From: Dactylis glomerata | Lineage: Eukaryota > Streptophyta > Magnoliopsida > Poales > Poaceae | DNA length: 64,000 nt | Direction of reading: 5' to 3' | NCBI GenBank assembly: GCA_007115705.1 | Contig: QXEO01001034.1 | Location: forward strand, 4,386,212-4,450,211 | In this document: positions 13,099-25,592 of the stretch, piece after piece | Layout: the number at the start of each line of letters is the position of its first letter | Position numbering within the stretch: position 1 is the first letter of the stretch | The notes under the pieces: generated by a model | Told to the model about the DNA's origin: nothing | The model's input: the letters and a program-made list of their open reading frames with translations, nothing else | Database searches by the model: none | Program-made: the position numbers and the translations under genes

Positions 13099-13652
13099 AT
13101 ATGCAATTGCGCATGAAAATAAGAGTTTTAAATTACACACATATATGAGATTGTGTGTCTATGCAATTGCACGAGTGGAGAACATAAAAACACAAAGAAA
13201 AACCTTCCAAATATGTGAAAATGGGTGCCTAATAATATATCCACACCATGGTCAAACATGAAAAAAATAGAAATCGATCTTTTCTTAAAAAAATTATATC
13301 TGTCACTCCAACAGCCGAACAGAGAAGTAAAAAAAACACACACATAAAAGCTGCAACTCACACGGGCCCAACAAAGAAGATACGAGTCAACCAAAGCAAT
13401 CCAGTGCAAAAATTGTCCAAAAAATGCAACTCGAACACTACAAAACAATTGGTTCGTGAGCTTTGTGTAAACAAAATAAACTGAGACCTATTTTAATTCT
13501 GGGCTACCCAAGAATTAGCAAAAGGGTTTTCCTTATTGGTTGTATGCATTTTGATGCAGACGTTTGGGTTAAAAATTATATAGGAAAAACATGAACATAA
13601 TTTTGATATTATCCACACTCTTTGGCGGCGGCACCGGGTCGCACCAAGGTAT
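13099..13652 (-). other. Possible leader/internal sequence next to a minus-strand LTR
   Basis: Directly next to the LTR end at 13653, the minus strand reads CTTGGTGCGACCCGGTGCCG, which could be a primer binding site region. That would make the LTR at 13653-15212 a 5' LTR. No gag or pol coding is visible before the palindromic block. The rest is AT-rich without features. Confidence 0.35.
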
Positions 13653-15212
13653 TGATGACAGCAATTCTACTCTTTAAATGCCACTTGTTGGGACTCCAAG
13701 CATAGAGTGATGCAGCAAGAGAAGTTTTCCTCACACAGAGGCGACTCGAGGGATTATATCGAACTCTCAGGGAACAAAAGGTGGTTCTTTCTGCACAATT
13801 TTCAAAAAACTTTCAATAAAAATAATAATTTTGCGTCCCCAACTACAACTTGCAAGCTTACAAAAAGGAATTAGTAACCAATATTTTTGTGATTTTTGTG
13901 AATAAGAAATGAAAGTAAACAACATGCAAAGTAAGAAAACACTTTTCTTATGCCTAAAATAGGACCAGGAATTATAGTTTCACTTGATCTCCCTCTCTCA
14001 TAAACATGATAGTGATGAAGCATAAACGACAAATTAAGAACATGCAAATACATAAAATATCACTGGTAAGCATAAATATGGGTATCACATTCTAGCATAG
14101 AGTTGATACTCACAACTCACTAATTCTCCTTTGATAAGGGCATCCACCTCAAGCCAAATTTAAGAACTAACAGAGTATTGCATTAAGAACGGAAACATGA
14201 TGTTGAAAACACTATGCATCATTTTTAATAAGGCACCTTTTCTATCACTGGGTGTATTATGCTAGGTTAACCGTTCTTCCTAGTAAAGCAATGATAGAAA
14301 GGTAAAAACCATAGTAGTTCAAAGATTTTTGTCACTTCCCCAAACTCACTACAAGATTACTCCAACTAATGGACACATCCCCTCACAAACCCTAGCATAC
14401 TAGTTTGATCAGAACAAGTATACAAGAACGGGGTAACATATACATCTACTCATACATCAAAGACAATAAAATCTTTGCATCTTATAAATCATCTCATAAA
14501 CAAAATATCAACCATAGGGGTAATAAAAATATGGTCACAATCATGATAGGCAGCTCACGTGAGTCTAATCATCAAAGCATAAGAGAGCATTTGATACAAG
14601 TGACTTCCACTATCCTATAGTCCAGGGATGAACTACTCCCTCTTCATCATAGTGCTAAAGGAGGTGGTATCAATAGGGTCGAAGGGGCAACCGGGAGCGG
14701 CTTCGACAGTATCTCCCCTCCTATTCTCGCAGTCTGCGGATCTGTATTGTGTATTTCATGTTTCTCCGCTATCCCCTTGCGAGATCGCATGGGGTCCCTT
14801 TTATAGTTGGTTTTAAGTCAAGATGGTTCCATCAAACTGAAGTTTGCAGTGATTGTACGCACGAGGGGGGAGATGGGCCCCACCACATGGCCAGGAAGTT
14901 GGGCCACGTGGTGCCAGCTCTTTCCCACCTCTTGGCATTCCATGTTGACTTCTTCGCACAGTCCTTGATTTCCCAAAAAATGATGTGGCAGAAAATTGGG
15001 TCCGTCTGACGTCTGAAAGATCCCTAAAAGTCAAAAACATGCAAAAGACAAGAAAATCTGCTTCACAATGTTACAACCAAATAAAAGGTGATTGTTTAGA
15101 AAATCCCCGGATTGAACAGAAAACACATGTCTAGGTCCTTAATAAACTATCAAATATGTAAGAATATGACCTAATAAACTATACAGATCATTGCTGCATT
15201 TTACATGCATCA
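13653..15212 (-). repeat. LTR, minus orientation, same family as 7260-8404
   Basis: On the minus strand it starts TGATGCATGTAAAATGC (from 15212) and ends TGTCATCA (13653), about 1.56 kb. A TATAAAAGGG promoter-like box lies at about 14809-14800 (minus). Its partner in inverted orientation is at 7260-8404. I see no flanking target duplication. Confidence 0.7.
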
Positions 15213-16393
15213 GGCATCCCCGGCCTCCTTTCCTCGAGCCTCCCCTCGCAAGCGCGCCCCTCGTTCCGCCATCGTGAGGCATTGTCGGTCAAAGCCCGTG
15301 GTGATGCGGAGGTGGTGGCAGACTTATTCCTTGGCCGGTTGGTCGGGATCAAGGCAGCGGCGACCTATCCTTTGCCGACCAGTGACATTGCTGTGGGGTG
15401 GCGGCGGCCAGGCGGGTACCCAATGCAAGCGGCGGTGATCGGCGTGGAGCTAGCGGCTGTGTGTAGGCACGCACGCTCCAAGCCCAGATGGGCTCATACG
15501 GGCGTGTCCTCCGTAGTGACTGCACCTCGTCAGCCACAGCTACGCGTGGTGTTCCCCTAGGATAGGACTACGGTAGGAGGAAGTCGAAGGCTTTAGCCCC
15601 GGCATGGCAGCGATGGCCTCCTCCCAATGACGGTGCTACAGATTTTGGAACCGAAGTGCATAGAGGGTGCCACAGCACAAAAAACACATTTTTAGGGGGT
15701 GCATAAGTGGTGAAATAATGCAAATTTACAAAAAAAAAAATTGTTTCTAGGACACCCCCTTAGATAGTTGTACATCCGCCACAGCCTCCTCCTCCTTTCG
15801 GGGGACGGTCGGCCGGTTAGGTGTGGCGGATTCTTTGGTCCCACATCTAGTCTCACCGGTGAGGTGGGGAGGTGCAACACTCGGTTGAAAACTTTGCTCG
15901 AACTTCGGTCTTGGTGGGCATTGGTGGCATCCTGGTGTCGGTAACTTGTTAAAGGCATCGCCATCGCAGCCTGCGTCTAGTCACTTGTGCTGCTCTAGGC
16001 AAAACCCCAGATCTGGGTTTCCCAGATCGAACGATGACGGCGTTTTTGTGTCGATCTACCTCATGGGGGCAATTTTTTTAGGAGAAGCTGTTGGATGGTG
16101 GTGGCAAGAGGTGGAGCAGTGCACATCTTCCGCGTTGATGTCACCGAGTCTTGGTGGCGTGGCGCTATGGGGGCTCGGTGATGGATGTGTCTTGATGGAC
16201 TCGCGTAGGGCGGGGGCACCGTTAGCGTCGTGGTGGCATCGATCGCAAGTCTGGTGTGAGGCTTCGCTTCAGTCTAACACCTTAGAGATGGCTTTAAAGA
16301 GAGATGGAGATGACATTTAAACCTTTTGCACAAGGTGTGTGCATCTCTTTGATGGAGAGGATGAGGCTGCCTCATTTCGAAAAAAAAATCCGC
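15213..16393. other. Upstream intergenic DNA with a non-LTR retroposon tail
   Basis: 15213-15640 is GC-rich with no recognised gene. The end at about 16320-16390 (TGCACAAGGTGTGTGCATC, then GGAGAGGATGAGGCTGCC and CATTTCGAAAAAAAAA) has the ending style of grass LINE/SINE retroposons, so 15946-16390 may be a 3' fragment of one. No protein domain is visible. Confidence 0.35.
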
Positions 16394-16756
16394 ACGGTTT
16401 GGCTCTATCAGAGTTCATGGAGGAAACCAATCAAGAATGTTTAAATTATCTTTTAAGTGACTATAATCATTATACAAATTGGTCAATTAGCTAGGACCGG
16501 AGAGATATTCCTGTTGCCTCCCGAGCTCGCTCTTCTCCCCTAGCTAGGACCGGAGAGAAAAGGTTAGCAGCTTCACTGAGTCGCTGCCTCACGTTTTTTC
16601 TGTCCTCCTCCGTCTCTATCTCTCTCCATGTGTAGCCAAAAGAGCTCATGGAAAGAAACAGAGAGATTAGGAGAAAGACATTTTTCTTTATGCTCACATG
16701 TTGGGCTTTGTTCACCCTCCCTGTTGGCAGCCTGCTAGCACCCCGTTGCATCTGCA

Positions 16757-16763
16757 TATATAT
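16757..16763 (+). promoter_or_regulatory. Probable TATA box of the LAX gene
   Basis: TATATAT inside GCATATATATGGC lies about 140 bases before the start codon at 16901. With transcription starting roughly 30 bases downstream, this gives a 5' UTR of about 110 bases. Inferred from position and consensus. Confidence 0.5.
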
Positions 16764-16900
16764 GGCACCGCTCCCCCTCCTCTCTTCACTCCACTAGGCA
16801 GAGACATCCGAACGCAAGGGCTCTACTGTAAGCTCGCTCAACAACGACCCAACGGAGTCAACCTCAAGAAGTACTCCGTAGAGAAGGACATCGAGTGACA

Positions 16901-19900
16901 ATGGCCGCAGCAGCCAATGACAGCCTCGCCGACGAGAAGGCGCCGGGAACTATCGGCGTCGGTCGGTACGAGGAGATGGAGCAAGACGGCGGCGGCTCCA
17001 GCACCGCCAAGTCGCGGCTCTCCGGCCTCCTATGGCACGGCGGCTCGGCCTACGACGCCTGGTTCAGCTGCGCCTCCAACCAGGTGATGAGCGACATACA
17101 TTCATGTCCTTGCGATCTCAACCATGTGTGCCGCGCTGTTTTGGAGACTTGGAGTTCTCACTCTGTGTTTGGCCGTGTGAATGATCAGGTGGCCCAGGTG
17201 CTGCTGACCTTGCCCTACTCCTTCTCGCAACTGGGGATGGTGAGCGGCATACTCTTCCAGCTGTTCTACGGATTGATGGGCAGCTGGACGGCGTACCTCA
17301 TCAGCATCCTGTACCTGGAGTACAGGACCAGGAAGGAGAGGGAGAAGTCCGACTTCAGAAATCACGTCATCCAGGTAGCGAGAGATCGACGTCTCCCTTC
17401 CATAGCCGTCTCTTGCAAGCGGTCTGATGAACTTTGAACTGAAATAGCCATGACTTGTTCGCAGTGGTTCGAGGTGCTGGACGGGCTGCTTGGGAGGCAC
17501 TGGAGAAACGTCGGCCTCGCCTTCAACTGCACATTCCTCCTCTTCGGCTCCGTCATCCAGCTCATCGCATGCGCCAGGTACCATGCCATGAGCGACTATA
17601 AGCTATTGTTATCGCTCATCATCACTGTTTGGTAAAGCACGGACACGGGTGATGGAGAAAGGAGCCTCGTCTCGATGCTCGTCTTGATATTAGCTCGTTT
17701 TGTTTCTTCCGGTATGATGAGGCATTGAGGCTAGCTAAAGCGGGCGTCTGATGTTTGCTATTGTCTGATGTGCAGCAACATCTACTACATCAACGACCGG
17801 TTGGACAAGAGGACGTGGACCTACATCTTCGGGGCGTGCTGCGCCACCACGGTGTTCATCCCGTCCTTCCACAACTACCGGATCTGGTCTTTCCTCGGCC
17901 TCGTCATGACCACCTACACGGCCTGGTACCTCGCCGTCGCCTCCCTCATCCATGGCCAGGTACGTACATACAATACAATGGTTTACTCGACTAGCAAGAC
18001 ATGCATTTGGAGTCTGAAGATGTATGGTAACATCACATCTGAACTGAAGAACACCTGCGCTGTTCATTTTTTTTTGTGGACATAGGTTGATGGTGTGAAG
18101 CACTCGGGCCCGACCAAGATGGTGCTCTACTTCACCGGGGCCACCAACATTCTCTACACCTTCGGTGGCCATGCCGTTACTGTGTAAGGAAACAAACACC
18201 CTGCACTTCTGTCAATTTCCTCTGAATAGTGTCTCTGATGCGTATTTCTGGAGAGCATAGCAAAGACCACTCTGTACGTGCCCCTGTATGCTGTGCGACG
18301 GTAGGCCCGATATCGGCGTCCCCATACATGACGGTGGGAGACGCCGCTGAATAGACTGCGTAATTTACTACTAGCTAGGTTGCACATTTCAGAATGTAAC
18401 CACAAGTGTACACGCCTACACGGTAGTCCAGTTTCTTACGTGTTGGCAACGGACGAGACAGCGTTGGCCCGCAGCAGTTCTGAAACTGACGACGCCACAC
18501 ACACATGCCAGATACCCTCTCTGCACTGTTCAGCCTTGGCATCTCTGCCTGTCTTGTGCAACCTTGGCCTCCGGCCATCCCATCCCATTCGTTTTCTGGA
18601 CAGTCACAGGGAAAGGAGCCGCTCTACTTTCAGCAGGGCTCCTGCTCCTTCCTTCACCCGTGCTACATACGATAACCCTGCCCGCAGAGACAGATGCAAA
18701 CAGCACGGAACATGCGCCCAAAACATTGGCGCAGACGTCCACCATAACTCTGTACCACACTACTCGTTGCAGCGCCGCGCACTGCACAACACGCACATAA
18801 ACGAAAATGCACAGAGCTAGCAAGGACGCCACGCTCCGGTCACCTCGCTGCAGCCTTTGCAGCAAGAACATCGGTCCAACCACAATTCAGAGCCACTCCA
18901 ACTCTAATACCACTCCGTTTCATAAAACCTATCGCCGATATATCCAGATATATTTTATATCCTTCAGGAAATAGAAGTAGTAGTCTAATTTATCACCTGC
19001 TGTCCAACGTTAACGCAACAGTGCATGCAGAGCAAAAATATCAAGAAAACAGTATTCCCTATGCGCAATCTAAATCGTTAATTTGACCAACTTAATATAA
19101 GTTATATATTATAAAATACAAATTGTTGGAAATTTTAGATGTTGTATTTTCTATTGATATAATTTTATGTTATATACTATTTATTAGATAAGTCAAACTA
19201 AGGACCTATAACTACGCGTAAGACTAATAGACCTGAACAGAGGGAGTACAGAAATGTTTATCAGTTCCATTTCTGATTTTCAGGGAGGTGATGCACGCGA
19301 TGTGGCGGCCGCAGAAGTTCAAGGCGATCTACCTGCTAGCGACGGCGTACGTGCTGACACTGACGCTACCGTCGGCGGCGAGCGTGTACTGGGCGTTTGG
19401 CGATGAGCTGCTCACGCACTCCAACGCGCTTTCCCTCCTCCCGCGCACGCCCTTTCGGGACGCCGCCGTTGTGCTCATGCTTATCCACCAGATCATCACC
19501 TTCGGCTTCGCGTGCACGCCGCTCTACTTCGTATGGGAGAAGCTCATCGGCCTCCACGACTGCCGCAGCCTCTGCAAGCGCGCCGCCGCTAGGCTTCCTG
19601 TTGTCGTGCCCATCTGGTTCCTCGCCATAGTCTTCCCTTTCTTTGGGCCCATCAACTCCGCCGTCGGATCACTCCTCGTCAGCTTCACCGTCTACATCAT
19701 CCCGGCGCTCGCGCACATGGTCACGTACCGTTCCGCACACGCCCGTGAGGTAATACTCCCTCCGTTTTATATTACTCCGCACATAAGGTTTGGTTAAAGC
19801 TAAAAGTATCACAAAGTTCAACTAATTATATAGATAAAGATATTAACATCTAAAATATAATTTTATATGGTTAAAACCGTAATAAAATATACATTTATAT

Positions 19901-20905
19901 TATATACATTTGGTATTATAGACGTTAATATATATACTACTCAGAATCCAAAGAGCTTGACTTTGACCAAATCTAATATGCGGAATAATATGAAACGGAG
20001 GGATACTAATGATAATTTGCATTCTACGTTTTACTATCATTTCTAAGTGTATGCATCTTTCGCTTTCACTTTAGCTTCGGAGGTAGAGTAGGATTAGCCA
20101 CCTTTGCATGCTTGGTTGCTTTACACTGGCACGCCAAGGCCAAATTATCTACGCCTTGATTAGAGGTCACTTGGCACAACATCACAACTTTTCGAGAGAC
20201 AGACTAGTTCCAGTGTCAACATAAAGATATTGCAATGAGTAAGCGTGACACATAATTAGTGGCCGTACTGAACGTAAGACAAATGTCAACTCCCTCTTCA
20301 CGTAGCGAGAAATATTCGTCATCATAGAAATAAAGTGAATGCACCAAGACAAAGGTGCTTTTGTACAATACAACCTGGTGCTCGGACCCGAGCTCCATGG
20401 CCAATGGAATTTGGACGAACACCACAGCAAAGTGCCTCAAAAGGACACCATCTGTACTCTCTGAAAGAAGAACATTTATATTCAATATGCGTCATTATCG
20501 CTACTCCAAATTTATCAAATAACTCTGTTTTGCTATGCCCCAAATTGATCAATTCTTGGTCTGAATGTTGACATACAGAACGCTGTGGAGCAGCCGCCGC
20601 GGTTCGCCGGGAGATGGACGGGCACGTACGTGATCAACACGTTCGTGGTGGTGTGGGTGCTGGTCGTCGGATTCGGCTTCGGCGGCTGGGCCAGCATGAC
20701 CAACTTCGTCCGCCAGATCGACACCTTCGGCCTCTTCACCAAGTGCTACCAGTGCCCCGTGCCGGCTCCGCTGCCGTCAGCTGCTCCGGGCGGCTCCTGG
20801 CCGTTCCCCGGCGGTCTCCACAACTTCACAGTGCTCCCGCCGGCGCCCGCTCCTTCCCCGGCGCATTTCTTCCGCCACAACCGGCATCACAGCCACGGGC
20901 ACTGA
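16901..20905 (+). CDS. LAX: AUX1/LAX-type auxin influx carrier (seven exons)
   Basis: A plasma-membrane proton-coupled indole-3-acetic acid importer of the amino-acid/auxin permease family, needed for directional auxin uptake. Exons read by eye: 16901-17083, 17189-17374, 17465-17577, 17776-17959, 18086-18183, 19284-19749 and 20579-20905. All introns are GT-AG and the phases join without a stop, giving about 518 residues (family usually 460-500). The hydrophilic N-terminus (~45 residues) leads into WHGGSAYDAWFSCASNQ and LLTLPYSFSQLGM. Further family blocks are CASNIYYIND, FGACCATTVFIPSFHNYR, TGATNILYTFGGHAVTVE, FGFACTPLYFVWEK, FPFFGPINSAVGS and FGLFTKCYQCP. The hydrophobic core fits about ten to eleven membrane segments. 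The last ~47 residues are Pro/Gly-rich and end His-rich, longer than usual. No lesion is visible, so it is probably functional. MITEs occupy introns 5 and 6. Which LAX paralogue this is cannot be decided. Confidence 0.95.
19055..19246. mobile_element. Stowaway-like MITE in LAX intron 5
   Basis: About 190 bp of very AT-rich DNA bounded by TA dinucleotides (19053-19054 and 19247-19248), with degenerate inverted ends (left TTCCCTATGCGC, right GAACAGAGGGAG). The internal pattern (TTTGACCAACTTAATATAAG) is typical of Stowaway relatives. The left end is mutated. Confidence 0.6.
19756..20003. mobile_element. Stowaway MITE in LAX intron 6, next to the splice donor
   Basis: Left end CTCCCTCCGTTTTATATTAC and right end ATAATATGAAACGGAGGGA are inverted copies, bounded by TA target duplications (19754-19755 and 20004-20005). 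About 248 bp, AT-rich, no coding. The insertion point is only four bases into the intron, so the donor GTAA is immediately followed by the target TA and the MITE. Confidence 0.85.
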
Positions 20906-21345
20906 AGTTTGAGCCTAGTGTGACGTCCGGGCTTGTTCTAGTTAGCTTCACTTAATCAGGGTTGCGGCTGATCATCAGTCTAGTAGAACACAGCAACTAC
21001 AAATTAGCAGTATGGAGCTTGTTGTTACTTCGTTTCTTTGGGATTCAGATAGAGGGTGATGACTGATGTGGTCTCATGTTCTGTGTTGTGTCCTGGCGTG
21101 AAGCATCTAGCTGTTGCTTTCTCTTATTCTCATGCATTCAGTGCTGTATCATTGGCAGTACTATGGTGCTAATTTACCAACGCAGGAGTCAGGAATCACG
21201 ACTTCAGAGCTCTTTGCCTCATGTCTTGGCTGTCGTGAACTTTACTCGCTCCCGATGATATATTGGGAAGTACTCCTACAGCTAGACTGGAAAAAAGGAT
21301 TTAAGAAAAATGGCACCGGAAAAAACGATTTAAGAAAAATACCAC
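20906..21345 (+). other. Probable 3' UTR and flank of LAX
   Basis: Non-repetitive sequence after the stop codon at 20903-20905. No clear AATAAA is visible. It runs into the LINE target site at 21346, so the LINE inserted about 440 bases downstream of the gene in opposite orientation. Confidence 0.4.
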
Positions 21346-21363
21346 CATAAGAGAGGGATAGCT
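21346..21363. repeat. Left target-site duplication of the LINE
   Basis: CATAAGAGAGGGATAGCT, an 18-base direct repeat identical to 26965-26982. It lies next to the T-tract that is the poly(A) tail of the minus-strand LINE. Confidence 0.95.
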
Positions 21364-21486
21364 TTTTTTTTTTTGAAATTTAAACCACACTATATTAAGC
21401 AAGCAAGCCGCCTCATTAAAAACCTTCCAGTCCCCTTAGGTATCCTGGTAAGGAAAAGAGTGCGTAAGAAACTTGCTGCTTCGAGT

Positions 21487-24400
21487 TCAAAAGATAGTTA
21501 CATCATCAATTACATCTCTCAAAACAGAAAGAGGGGGATCACCATCCCAAAGAAAATTACTATCAGAACTATAACTAAGACGAGCTAGATTATGCGCCAC
21601 TTTGTTTGCTTCTCTACGACAATGTATAAAAGACACTCGACCAATCCTTTGAGCGATCTGGAAACAGTCTGTGAGAACAGCTGTACAGGGAAACCAAAGA
21701 TCCACTTCTCTGTTGCAAACCTTCACCAGCTCCAGACTATCAGACTCCACAATTATTGGTGTGCAACCAATAGTTTCAAGCAGCTCAAGCCCATACCTCA
21801 ACGCTGAGGCCTCGGCCGATGTCGCATCTGGAATATTAAGAAACGGGCGGGCACCTCCTGCAATTGCCTCCCCCTTTGAGTCTCTAATCACCGCCGCAAC
21901 AGCTCCCCCTCCACTTGGAAAAAACGCCGCATCAACATTGAGTTCATACTGACCCGAGGAAGGTTTATTCCAAACAATCTCCCGCGGAACCGCTTTACCT
22001 GTGGCATGTCCATAATTTACCGTTAGTGCTTGAATAGAAAAAGCTGAGCTTACAGGAGATGCAACACGTTCCCCTTTTACAGCCTCACGCCTCTGCCACC
22101 AAATATACCAGCCGGCTACTAGAATAGTCTCTTGTAGGCCTAGTTGGCCAAGAACCGGTGATTTCCTCCTTGGACTTCTCAAGATATCTTCTAACACAAC
22201 AGACCCAGACCGATCAGCTCCTGTAGCTTGTGAAATCACATCTTCTAAACCCAAAGCTTTCCAAACAGATTTAGCTCTTTTGCATTTGAACAGAAGATGA
22301 CAAATATCTTCACACCCTTGCAAACATATAGGACATTGAGGTGAAACTTTAATATGTCTAGAAGCAAGCACTCCAACTCCTGGAATCAAACCATGAAGAG
22401 CTCTCCACCCAAAGATTTTAACTTTTGCGGGAACATTCAAATTCCATAAGATGTCCCACACAGGGTTTTGAGTTGATGCACCTTGACCATCCCTTCTTCT
22501 AACTCTTCCACCATACTGATGCTCCCACTCCGAATAATATGCCGATCTGACAGAGAAAATGAAATTCTTTGATTTATGCCAGGCTACGAAATCATCCTCT
22601 AGATTCCGACTTAGGGGAATTTCAAGCACTTTCTCAGCTTCTAAAGGGTTAAAGATGTCCCTAATCAAAACCTCATCCCACATGCCAGAGATAGGATCAA
22701 TAAGATCACTCACTTTTCTGAAAATTACCTGACCACGCACTGTATCAATTTTCCGAGAAGGCATACCCGGCACCCAATGGTCATTCCAGATATCAATGTT
22801 TTGCCCATTACCGACTCTCCAAATATGACCCCTTTTGAAAGTTTGTAAACCACTTATAATGCTTTGCCAAGTAAAGGAGGAGCCCTTCTTTGGACCTGCT
22901 TTCAGAAGATTTCCATCTGGATAATACTTTGCACGCAAAACTTGAGCACACAGCGAATTTGGATTACATAAAAGCCTCCAGGTTTGCTTTGCAAGCATTG
23001 CCAAATTGAAAGCATGCAAATCACGGAATCCCATACCTCCAATATTTTTAGGAATGCACATTCTCCACCAAGCACACCAGTGGATTTTCTTTTCTGTCTC
23101 TGTATCTCCCCACCAAAAAGCAGCCATTGCATCAGTGATCTCCTTACAAATCTTTTTTGGAATTTTGAAAACCGCCATTGCAAATACAGGTATAGCTTGG
23201 ATAACAGCTTTTAGGAGAATCTCCTTTGCCCCCATAGACATGTGTTTTTCCTTCCAACCATTCAATCTGACTATAATTCTCTCCAAGAGGTACATAAAAT
23301 CATCAATTTTTTCAACTCCTACCATGGCTGGTAATCCAAGGTATTTATCAGAAAGAGCCTCTGTCATGATGTTCAATTCCGTACACACGCTCGCCTTGAC
23401 CTGAGCATCAACATTAGGACTAAAGAAAATACTGCACTTTGCTTCACTAACCATTTGTCCTGAATTTGCACAATATTGATCAAGTACTTGTCTCAACGAG
23501 GTTGCATTAGTTAAGTTTGCCTTCATAAGGATCAAGGAATCATCAGCAAATAATAAATGTGAAACTGATGGTGCATTTCTGCACACCTTTACTCCTTCAA
23601 TACCACGAACCTCCTCTTGATGAGCCAGTAAACTTGATAAACCTTCTGCACAAACCAAAAACAGATAGGGGGAAAGGGGGTCCCCTGCCTTAATCCCCTG
23701 GTTGGGACAAAACCCTCTGTTTCCTGATCATTATACCTCACTTTATACTTCACGGACCTTACACAGGCCATAATTAGTTGCACAAAATCAGAATCAAACC
23801 CCATCCGGATTAACATGTTTTGTAGGAATCCCCACTCAACACGATCATAAGCTTTATGCATATCCAATTTCACTGCACAGTACCCCACTTTTCCTTTCTT
23901 TTTATTCTTCAAAGTATGTAAACTCTCATAGGCAAGTACAATGTTATCAGTAATCATTCTACCTGGGACGAAAGCACTCTGAATAGGAGATATTACCTCA
24001 TCCAGAATATGCTTAAGATGAAAAGCGATCATCTTTGAAATTACCTTATAGAGAACATTGCAAAGGCTTATAGGCCTGTACTGAGAAATAGTCTCCGGGC
24101 TCTCCACCTTGGGGATTAAAACAATAACAGTATCATTCCAACCATCTGGGATAATTTTATTATTAATAGCCATCAAAACTTCTTGAGTTAGAATATCTCC
24201 CAGAATATGCCAGCATTTCTTGAAAAAGATGGCATGTAATCCATCAGTACCAGGTGCTTTCATATCTCCAATAGAAAATAGGGCTTTTCTCACATCCTCT
24301 GCTGAAAAAGGAGCTTGGAGTGCTTCATTCATTTGCGTTGTCACCCTTGGTATTACTTTTTCCAGAATACTAGGATCTGTATCATAAACTTCCGTAGAGA

Positions 24401-25592
24401 ATAACCCTGAAAAATAATCTGAAATCATTGGGTTAAGATAAGCAGTACCTTCCAACCAATTACCTTGATCATCCTTTAGTTTTTTGATCCGGTTCCTCTG
24501 TCTCCGAGCATTTGCAAAGTTATGAAAGTAATTAGTATTTCTGTCTCCAAATTGAAGCCAGTTTATACGGCTTCTCTGAGCCCAAAAAATCTCCTCTTGC
24601 TCAAGTAGGTTCTCAATCTCCAGCGCAATCTCTTTTTGCTTTGCAACATTTTCTACAGTAAGAGCATCAATTGACACTCTTTCCAACTCCTTTTGTGCTG
24701 ATTTAATATTTCTTCTTTTCCTCTGTAACACATTCCGATCCCAATTGTGCAGCTCACTGTGGATTTTTGAAAGTCTTCCCGCCAGATTCACATTAGAACT
24801 CGCACTATTCTCCCAGGCCTCCTCAACAATTTCTTTAAATCTAGCCTCCTTGAGCCAACGGGCTTCAAACCTCAATACTGATGGCCCATTTGCTTCATAG
24901 ATAGGCATCTCTTCAAAACATAACAGTAATGGGCGATGATCAGATCTATTATATGGCAAGTTCTCCAGAAAAGCACCTTCAAATTTTGTTTTCCACGCTT
25001 CATTCACCAAAGCCCGATCCAACCTCTCCCTGATTAAACCCCTATGCCAGGTGAACTTATCACCTCTATAACCAAGATCAAACAGATTACAGTCCACTAA
25101 GGCACTCCGGAACGCCTGCATAAAATGCTCCGGTCTCGGGTTACCACCTTCCTTTTCATAAGAATGCAAAATCTCATTAAAGTCCCCAATTACAAGCCAT
25201 GGCATAGTACTTTGAGCATGAAGATCTCTAAGCCTCTGCCAGGTCAGATGTTTATCCTCCCACCGTGGTTCCCCATACACACCCGTCAAGCGCCAAATAT
25301 TCTCCAGACCCCTACCAATAGTAACATCAATATAGTTTTTACACTTAAACCTTAGTTCCACACCCACCTCCTTCTTCCAGAACAGAATCAAGCCACCACT
25401 CCTACCTTCACTTCTCACAACAAATTTATGATCCATCTGTAGCTTTCGCCTAAGACACTCAGCTGGCCAATCATCCAAATGTGTCTCAGATAAGAAAAGA
25501 ACATCTGCTCCCTTTTGCTTCTGCAAATTCAGAAGCGCTCTCACTGCCGGTTTCCCCACTAGGCCCCGGCAGTTTGCACTTAGGAGTTTCAT
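21487..25592 (-). pseudogene. LINE ORF2: endonuclease, reverse transcriptase, RNase H (one frameshift)
   Basis: Starts at the ATG at 25592. The first ~220 residues are an APE-type endonuclease (LLSANCRGL, FLSETHLDD, WLVIGDFNEIL, SDHRPLLL). The reverse transcriptase follows from about residue 450 (MKAPGTDGLHAIFFKKCW, YRPISLCNVLYKVISKM, SAFVPGRMITDNI, VKLDMHKAYDRVEW). The frame breaks near 23680-23686, where a G run in the conserved RQG-D-P block is one base short. The downstream frame carries LLFADDSLILM with the catalytic ADD, a zinc-binding tail (CPICLQGCEDICHLLFKC) and a C-terminal RNase H (NVDAAFFPSGG, VESDSLELVKV, REANKVAHNLA). The two frames together account for a full ORF2. No other lesion was noticed. 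Confidence 0.9.

Noticed and set aside
15205..15560. GC-rich open frames of 77-92 codons upstream of LAX
   Set aside because: Frames on both strands overlap, no domain is seen, and openness fits base composition.
16895..16900. Alternative upstream start (GTG) for the LAX protein
   Set aside because: Plant genes start at ATG; the ATG at 16901 has a good context (ACAATGGC).
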